From: Opitutia bacterium
GTDB taxonomy: Bacteria; Verrucomicrobiota; Verrucomicrobiia; Opitutales; Coraliomargaritaceae
DNA: 5,090 nt
Assembly: GCA_003503355.1 (NCBI GenBank)
Contig: DOCS01000202.1
Coordinates: forward strand, 218-5,307
Direction of reading: 5' to 3'
Position 1 is the stretch's first letter, and each line of letters starts with the position of its first letter. This document shows positions 1 through 5,090 of this stretch, in pieces. Below the pieces are notes generated by a model. The model made no database searches. It had not been told where the DNA came from and saw only the letters and a list, made by a program, of their open reading frames with translations. Position numbers and translations under genes: made by a program.

Positions 1-1191
1 GCCATTTTGGGCAATGATCTTCAGCACGCCACGGTTGGCTTCGCTGATTTTGCCTTCTTCGAGTACGGAGAGACCGACCAGTTCGGCGGGCACTTGACCA
101 TCGTCGACGTAGCAGCCGTTGTCATCGAGCGGGCAATACACTTCGATGCCGTTATTGATCCCGGTGATATAGTCGTCGAGACCATGTCCCGGTGCGGTGT
201 GCACGCAGCCAGTACCACTTTCAGTGGTCACGTAGTCGGCGAGCAAGATCGGGCTGGCGCGGTCGATGAAAGGGTGAAGAGCCTCCAAGTTCTCCATCGC
301 GGAGCCGAGGAAGGTGTTGACCGTTTCGACATCTTCCAGCTTACAAGCTTCGATCACGGTGTCACGGAGTGCGGTCGCGACGATCAGTGTGCCGTGGTTG
401 CTGGATTTAAGCGCACTGTATTCGATCTTCGGATGCACGGAAACCGCCAAGTTGGCCGGCAGTGTCCACGGCGTGGTCGTCCAGATCAGGATCGAGGCGT
501 CCTCTTCGAGCGCCAGCGCCTTGAGCGCATCGGCAGAGAGGCCGAGTTTAACGTAGACCGAGATACTCTTGTGGTCACGGTATTCGATTTCGGCTTCCGC
601 TAGGGCGGTGGCACAGGGAATCGACCAGTACACCGGCTTCTTGCTGCGGTAGACGAGACCTTGTTCGACAAAACTGGCAAACGTTTCGAGTTCTGTGGCT
701 TCGTATTCAGGATGAATCGTCCAGTATTCATGCTCCCAATCTGCCAGAACACCGAGACGTTTAAACTGCTCGCTCTGGATCTTGCGGTACTTGTCAGCGA
801 ATTGTGCGCAAGCCTTACGTACTTCTAACGGCGTGTAATCGGTGCGTCCGGCGTCTTGCAACTCGCGCGATACCTTGTGCTCGATCGGCAGGCCATGGCT
901 ATCCCAACCTGGGATGTAGGGTGCATTGTAGCCCTGCATCCACTTGAAGCGTAAAATGGTGTCCTTCAACGTTTTGTTGAGGGCGTGGCCGAGGTGCAAG
1001 TCGCCGTTGGTGAACGGCGGACCGTCATGCAAAATGAAGCTCGGACCAGCGGCATTTTTACTTTGAATCTTCTCGTAAAGGTTTAACTTTTCCCAGTGGT
1101 CAATGCGGACAGGCTCTCGTTGGACGAGATTGCCGCGCATAGGGAAGCCGGTTTGCGGAAGATTGAGGGTGTTTTTGAGGTCTTGAGACAT
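1..1191 (-). CDS. ileS: Isoleucyl-tRNA synthetase, N-terminal part (runs off left edge)
   Basis: This cytoplasmic class I aminoacyl-tRNA synthetase charges tRNA-Ile with isoleucine using ATP and edits misactivated valine. Translating the minus strand from the ATG at 1191-1189 gives 397 uninterrupted codons to base 1. The protein opens with TLNLPQTGFPMRG, which matches the usual bacterial IleRS N-terminus and supports this start. The class I HIGH signature appears as HLGH at residues 66-69, after DGPPFTNGD. The conserved PGWDSHGLPIE follows at about 94-104. The CP1 editing domain shows WTTTPWTLPAN at 237-247 and GTGCVHTAPGHGLDDY at 326-341, including the His331 and Asp340 expected for the editing pocket. 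The KMSKS loop, anticodon-binding domain and any C-terminal zinc site lie outside the window; a full protein would be about 900-950 residues. No Shine-Dalgarno sequence precedes the ATG. An ATG 20 bases upstream is out of frame. The gene is divergent from the cation exchanger gene. Identity is very secure. Confidence 0.97.
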   Translation of the reverse strand, partial: MSQDLKNTLNLPQTGFPMRGNLVQREPVRIDHWEKLNLYEKIQSKNAAGPSFILHDGPPFTNGDLHLGHALNKTLKDTILRFKWMQGYNAPYIPGWDSHGLPIEHKVSRELQDAGRTDYTPLEVRKACAQFADKYRKIQSEQFKRLGVLADWEHEYWTIHPEYEATELETFASFVEQGLVYRSKKPVYWSIPCATALAEAEIEYRDHKSISVYVKLGLSADALKALALEEDASILIWTTTPWTLPANLAVSVHPKIEYSALKSSNHGTLIVATALRDTVIEACKLEDVETVNTFLGSAMENLEALHPFIDRASPILLADYVTTESGTGCVHTAPGHGLDDYITGINNGIEVYCPLDDNGCYVDDGQVPAELVGLSVLEEGKISEANRGVLKIIAQNG

Positions 1192-1338
1192 GATGTGAGA
1201 CCGTGGGCCATGTAAAGCGGCGCAGTGTGTGATTTTGGCTTCCTAAGTCAAGCACTCAGAATTTTCTCGCAGATTTTTGCGTTTCACGCTTCCTAGCTAC
1301 TTTATTGATCGGCCGCTTCCGACACGCAATTACATCCC
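1192..1338. other. Divergent intergenic region between ileS and the exchanger gene
   Basis: This 147-base gap separates two outward-reading genes, so it should hold promoters for both. It is richer in A and T than the flanking coding DNA around 1231-1310. On the minus strand, towards ileS, there is a TTGACT hexamer, listed separately. On the plus strand the best -10-like match is TACTTT at 1298-1303, with only a poor TTTTGC-like -35 about 17 bases before it, so I do not call that promoter. A small 4-bp inverted repeat, GCGT/ACGC, lies at 1279-1289. I see no tRNA-interacting leader or riboswitch fold, and no small open reading frame that I can support. Confidence 0.6.
1224..1251 (-). promoter_or_regulatory. 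Possible sigma-70-type promoter for ileS
   Basis: On the minus strand a TTGACT hexamer (1251-1246) matches five of six bases of the -35 consensus. Sixteen bases later lies CACACT (1229-1224), which keeps only the A at position 2 and the T at position 6 of the -10 consensus, plus one more A. The site is 33 bases from the ileS ATG, so a transcript would have a leader of only about 25 bases. The -35 element is good and the -10 is weak, so this is a tentative call. Confidence 0.3.
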
Positions 1339-2343
1339 ATGACAGTCGCACTCCTTAGTCTCCAATTCCCCGTTTTCTCAATCTGGATTCTTTTATTGTT
1401 GTTAGGGGTCGGATTTGTCGCCCTGACGTTTGGCGGAGATTGGTTGACCGCGGGCGCAGTGACGATCTCTGCAAACCTAAAGATCAATCCGGTGGTGGTC
1501 GGTTTGACGGTGGTTTCGATGGCGACTTCAATGCCGGAAATGATGACTTCGTTACTCGCGGCGAAAGACAGTCCCGGACTTGCGCTGGGCAATATCCTCG
1601 GCAGTAATGTCGCCAACATCGGTCTGATTCTGGGCGTGACTGCCTTGATCTCACCCTTAGTGATCCAATTGCGCCTGGTACAACGCGAGATCCCCATTCT
1701 GCTGTCGGTCACCGGCTTATTTGCTCTGTTTGCCATTGGCGGCTATGCCCGCTGGGAAGGGATCGTTCTGCTGCTGATTGTCTTCACCTATTTATTTTAC
1801 GTCGTACGCTGGGCGAAACAGGAATCGGCCACGGTTGAGGCCGAATTTGAGCAGGAGTCAGCGCGCGAGGGGGCACGTTCCACCCGAGCGGGAGGGCTGC
1901 TGGTGTTATTAGGCGGCGGGGTGCTAGCCCTGGGCGCGGATGTATTGATCGGCTCCAGTGTTGAATTGGCGGGGCGCATGGGCGTGAGTGAAACCCTCAT
2001 CGGGCTGACGATTGTCGCCATCGGCACCAGCCTGCCGGAGTTGGCGGCTTCGGTGGCCGCAGCGCGCTCAGGCCACAGTGATATTTGCGCCGGCAACATC
2101 ATCGGCTCCAACCTTTTCAATCTGTTACTGATTGGCGGCGGGGTCGCTACCATCATTCCGATTCCAGTCAACCCGGCATTACTGCTGGTCGAGTTTCCCG
2201 CGCTGGTTCTGATGACAGCGTTGCTGCTATGGATCTTTAAGAGCGGACATATCGTCACCCGTCGCGAAGGTGCATTCTTGCTGTTCCTCTACGTCGGGGT
2301 ACTTTCGATATCCGCAGTCTCACAACTGGGATACTTATTTTAA
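1339..2343 (+). CDS. CaCA-family sodium/calcium-type cation antiporter
   Basis: This inner-membrane exchanger of the Ca2+/cation antiporter superfamily (NCX/YrbG type) probably expels Ca2+ or a related divalent ion in exchange for Na+ or H+. It has 334 residues, within the normal prokaryotic range, and about ten hydrophobic segments. The two family alpha-repeats are clear. Repeat 1 has [15 protein letters not shown] (54-68) and [12 protein letters not shown] (84-95). Repeat 2 has [15 protein letters not shown] (221-235) and [10 protein letters not shown] (252-261). Probable ion ligands are Glu67 with Ser89 and Asn93, and Glu234 with Ser257 and Asn261, by analogy with the archaeal NCX structure. 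A charged cytoplasmic loop, acidic then basic, spans about 159-183 between the two halves. Repeat 1 has ATS where GTS is usual, and its Glu-to-Ser spacing is one residue shorter than in repeat 2. The ATG start gives a hydrophobic first segment (about 8-31), but no Shine-Dalgarno sequence precedes it. gpmI follows 28 bases downstream, probably on the same transcript. Ion specificity cannot be read from the sequence. Confidence 0.92.
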   Translation: MTVALLSLQFPVFSIWILLLLLGVGFVALTFGGDWLTAGAVTISANLKINPVVVGLTVVSMATSMPEMMTSLLAAKDSPGLALGNILGSNVANIGLILGVTALISPLVIQLRLVQREIPILLSVTGLFALFAIGGYARWEGIVLLLIVFTYLFYVVRWAKQESATVEAEFEQESAREGARSTRAGGLLVLLGGGVLALGADVLIGSSVELAGRMGVSETLIGLTIVAIGTSLPELAASVAAARSGHSDICAGNIIGSNLFNLLLIGGGVATIIPIPVNPALLLVEFPALVLMTALLLWIFKSGHIVTRREGAFLLFLYVGVLSISAVSQLGYLF

Positions 2344-2371
2344 CTGCCATTTCATTTCATTCATACAAATC
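2344..2371 (+). other. Short pyrimidine-rich spacer before gpmI, no Shine-Dalgarno
   Basis: Only 28 bases separate the exchanger stop codon from the gpmI ATG. The spacer is rich in T, C and A, contains an ATTTC/ATTC tandem motif, and has no purine-rich stretch resembling GGAGG. It has no terminator-like hairpin, which fits co-transcription of the two genes. Initiation at gpmI would have to rely on translational coupling, ribosomal protein S1 binding or low structure rather than on anti-Shine-Dalgarno pairing. Confidence 0.5.
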
Positions 2372-3952
<1,581 letters not shown>

Positions 3953-3965
3953 CCGAATTTGACTC

Positions 3966-4006
3966 AAAAAGCCCGGCCTCCACAACGTGGGAGCCGGGCT
4001 TTTTTT
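3966..4006. terminator. Rho-independent terminator, probably bidirectional (gpmI and malQ)
   Basis: A GC-rich inverted repeat pairs 3971-3983 (GCCCGGCCTCCAC) with 3987-3999 (GTGGGAGCCGGGC). The 13-position stem has one C-A mismatch and one G-T wobble, and closes on the trinucleotide AAC. Seven T follow on the plus strand (4000-4006), just after gpmI. Five A precede it (3966-3970), giving a T run on the minus strand as well. It lies between convergent genes, 18 bases after the gpmI stop and about 142 bases after the malQ stop. It can therefore end both transcripts and stop each from reading into the other. Confidence 0.88.
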
Positions 4007-4059
4007 GTGCTTCGTCAACGACCAATAAAGGACAGTTTGGTCAACCTCTGTCGCAGCGC

Positions 4060-4077
4060 CGCTGCAGTGTTGCAGCG
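4060..4077. repeat. Small perfect inverted repeat in the convergent spacer
   Basis: CGCTGCA (4060-4066) and TGCAGCG (4071-4077) form a perfect 7-bp stem with a GTGT loop. Related GCAGCG words recur at about 4053-4058 and 4129-4134. A weaker GACCAA/TTGGTC repeat flanks it on the left (about 4019-4042). No T run follows on either strand, so it is not a standard terminator. It could be a transcript-end stabilising hairpin for malQ, one copy of a dispersed intergenic repeat, or chance in GC-rich DNA. The rest of 4007-4148 holds nothing I can name. Confidence 0.4.
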
Positions 4078-4148
4078 ACGCCGCAGCCGTTGGGATCGAT
4101 TCGCGCGAAACGCCGATTTCGATGACTGCAGCGCAGGGGGCTGTCCGG

Positions 4149-5090
4149 CTACGCGCGGTCGTACAGTTCCAGCAAATCCTTCAGGTAGGGCGCACTATCC
4201 TGTTGCAAGGAGACCAGCTGGTCCGGCTGATAACGCCATTGCCAGTTACCCACCGGCGCTCCGGGGGTGTTGAGGCGCGCTTCGGAACCGAGGCTCAGCA
4301 AGTCCTGCAACGGGATGATCGCCATGTTGGCACACGACTTGATCGCCACACGCACCAGATCCCATGCGATTTCATCGCCGGACACCGTTAAGTAACGGCG
4401 AATGTGGTCCTGTGTTTTTTGATCCAGTTCACGGTACCAACCCAGTGTGGTATCGTTATCATGCGTGCCGGAGTAGGCCACGCAATTACGGCTGTAGTTG
4501 TGCGGCAAATAGGCGTTTTCAGCGTCACCGCCGAAGGCAAACTGGAGAACTGCCATACCGGGCAGGCCGGTCGCTTCGCGCAGTGCTTCGACTTCATCGG
4601 TGATGACTCCGAGATCCTCAGCAACTAGTTTCGCATCGGGGCAGGCAGCTCGAATCGCTTTAAATAGCTCCAATCCGGGGCATTCAATCCATGTACCATT
4701 GCGCGCGTTGGTGTCCTTCGCTGGGACCGACCAGTACGATTCAAACCCACGAAAGTGGTCGAGACGCACAATGTCGTAAAATTCGAGATTGGCTTTGATG
4801 CGATCGATCCACCAAGCAAAATTGGTATCCTGATGCGCCTTCCATTTGTAGAGCGGGTTGCCCCAGAGCTGTCCATCGGCTGAAAAGTAATCCGGCGGCA
4901 CGCCTGCCACGGCTTCCGGCCTGCCATCTTTTTTCAGTTGGAACAGGGAGCGATTCGCCCACACATCCGAGCTGTCGAGCGCGACGAAAATCGGTGCGTC
5001 GCCGAGGATTTCAACACCCTTGCTACCGGCGTAGCTGCGCAACTTGGCGAGCTGGCCATAGAACAAATACTGGTAAAAGACATGCGCCTC
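4149..5090 (-). CDS. malQ: 4-alpha-glucanotransferase (amylomaltase), C-terminal part (runs off right edge)
   Basis: This cytoplasmic GH77 enzyme transfers alpha-1,4-glucan segments between maltodextrins, with release of glucose, in maltose or glycogen metabolism. The minus strand is open from base 5090 to a TAG at 4151-4149, giving 313 codons. An apparent start at the TTG at 5066 is not real: the frame continues upstream as EAHVFYQY, matching the conserved FxQYLF segment of MalQ. About 190 N-terminal residues are therefore missing here. Family motifs in order are EILGDAPIFVALDSSDVWAN, GVPPDYFSADGQLWGNPLY, RLDHFRGF with the nucleophile Asp (codon 4760-4758), AEDLG with the acid/base Glu (codon 4619-4617), GTHDNDT with the transition-state Asp (codon 4460-4458), and ARLNTPGAPVGNWQWR near the end. 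The full catalytic triad is present. The protein looks like the compact bacterial form of about 500 residues, without the long insert of plant DPE2, though this cannot be proved without the N-terminus. The gene is convergent with gpmI and probably shares its terminator. Confidence 0.96.
   Translation of the reverse strand, partial: EAHVFYQYLFYGQLAKLRSYAGSKGVEILGDAPIFVALDSSDVWANRSLFQLKKDGRPEAVAGVPPDYFSADGQLWGNPLYKWKAHQDTNFAWWIDRIKANLEFYDIVRLDHFRGFESYWSVPAKDTNARNGTWIECPGLELFKAIRAACPDAKLVAEDLGVITDEVEALREATGLPGMAVLQFAFGGDAENAYLPHNYSRNCVAYSGTHDNDTTLGWYRELDQKTQDHIRRYLTVSGDEIAWDLVRVAIKSCANMAIIPLQDLLSLGSEARLNTPGAPVGNWQWRYQPDQLVSLQQDSAPYLKDLLELYDRA

Noticed and set aside
7..603. A 198-codon plus-strand open frame
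   Set aside because: It is antisense to the well-conserved editing-domain region of ileS, and the translation resembles no family.
1192..1338. T-box or other tRNA-sensing leader upstream of ileS
   Set aside because: The ileS leader is short, with no T-box consensus and no terminator/antiterminator pair. T-boxes are mainly a Firmicutes feature.
1302..1736. Minus-strand open frame over the start of the exchanger gene
   Set aside because: It overlaps the first transmembrane half of a real gene and extends only slightly into the intergenic region. Its translation is low-complexity and rich in Thr, Asn and Pro, as expected from the complement of a membrane-protein gene.
2270..2371. A 34-residue N-terminal extension of gpmI
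   Set aside because: It overlaps the end of the exchanger gene, has no counterpart in the family, and the ATG at 2372 places the protein start where the family normally begins.
3959..4273. A 104-codon plus-strand open frame just after gpmI
   Set aside because: It runs through the terminator hairpin and then antisense into the 3' end of malQ. Its Arg- and Ala-rich translation is typical of chance frames in GC-rich DNA.

Overview
This window looks like an ordinary housekeeping segment of a bacterial chromosome with moderate to high GC content. It holds four protein genes, two of them cut by the window edges, and no sign of phage, insertion sequence, CRISPR or defence genes. The protein sequences, above all the phosphoglycerate mutase, resemble those of the Planctomycetes-Verrucomicrobia group. 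My best guess is a free-living, perhaps aquatic, verrucomicrobium of the Opitutae type. That placement rests on remembered family resemblance and is only moderately sure.

Layout, left to right. Positions 1-1191 (minus strand) carry the N-terminal 397 codons of isoleucyl-tRNA synthetase (ileS), which runs off the left edge. A 147-base divergent intergenic region (1192-1338) separates it from a plus-strand pair: a CaCA-family cation exchanger of 334 residues (1339-2343) and, 28 bases later, a complete cofactor-independent phosphoglycerate mutase (gpmI, 2372-3952, 526 residues). A strong hairpin with T runs on both sides (3966-4006) follows gpmI. It probably terminates both gpmI and the convergent minus-strand gene beyond it, malQ (4-alpha-glucanotransferase). 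The C-terminal 313 codons of malQ lie in 4149-5090, and its start lies beyond the right edge. The 142 bases between the terminator and the malQ stop hold only small GCAGCG-rich inverted repeats.

How the genes relate. gpmI (lower glycolysis/gluconeogenesis) and malQ (maltodextrin/glycogen glucan remodelling) both belong to central carbohydrate metabolism but lie on opposite strands and do not share a transcript. The exchanger and gpmI probably form a two-gene transcription unit. ileS is transcribed away from them and is probably independent.

The main points worth a second look are modest. None of the three visible start codons has a recognisable Shine-Dalgarno sequence. The exchanger has a degenerate first alpha-repeat. 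The mutase shows lineage-specific substitutions beside catalytic residues. The terminator appears to be shared and bidirectional. I see no evidence for a previously undescribed system.
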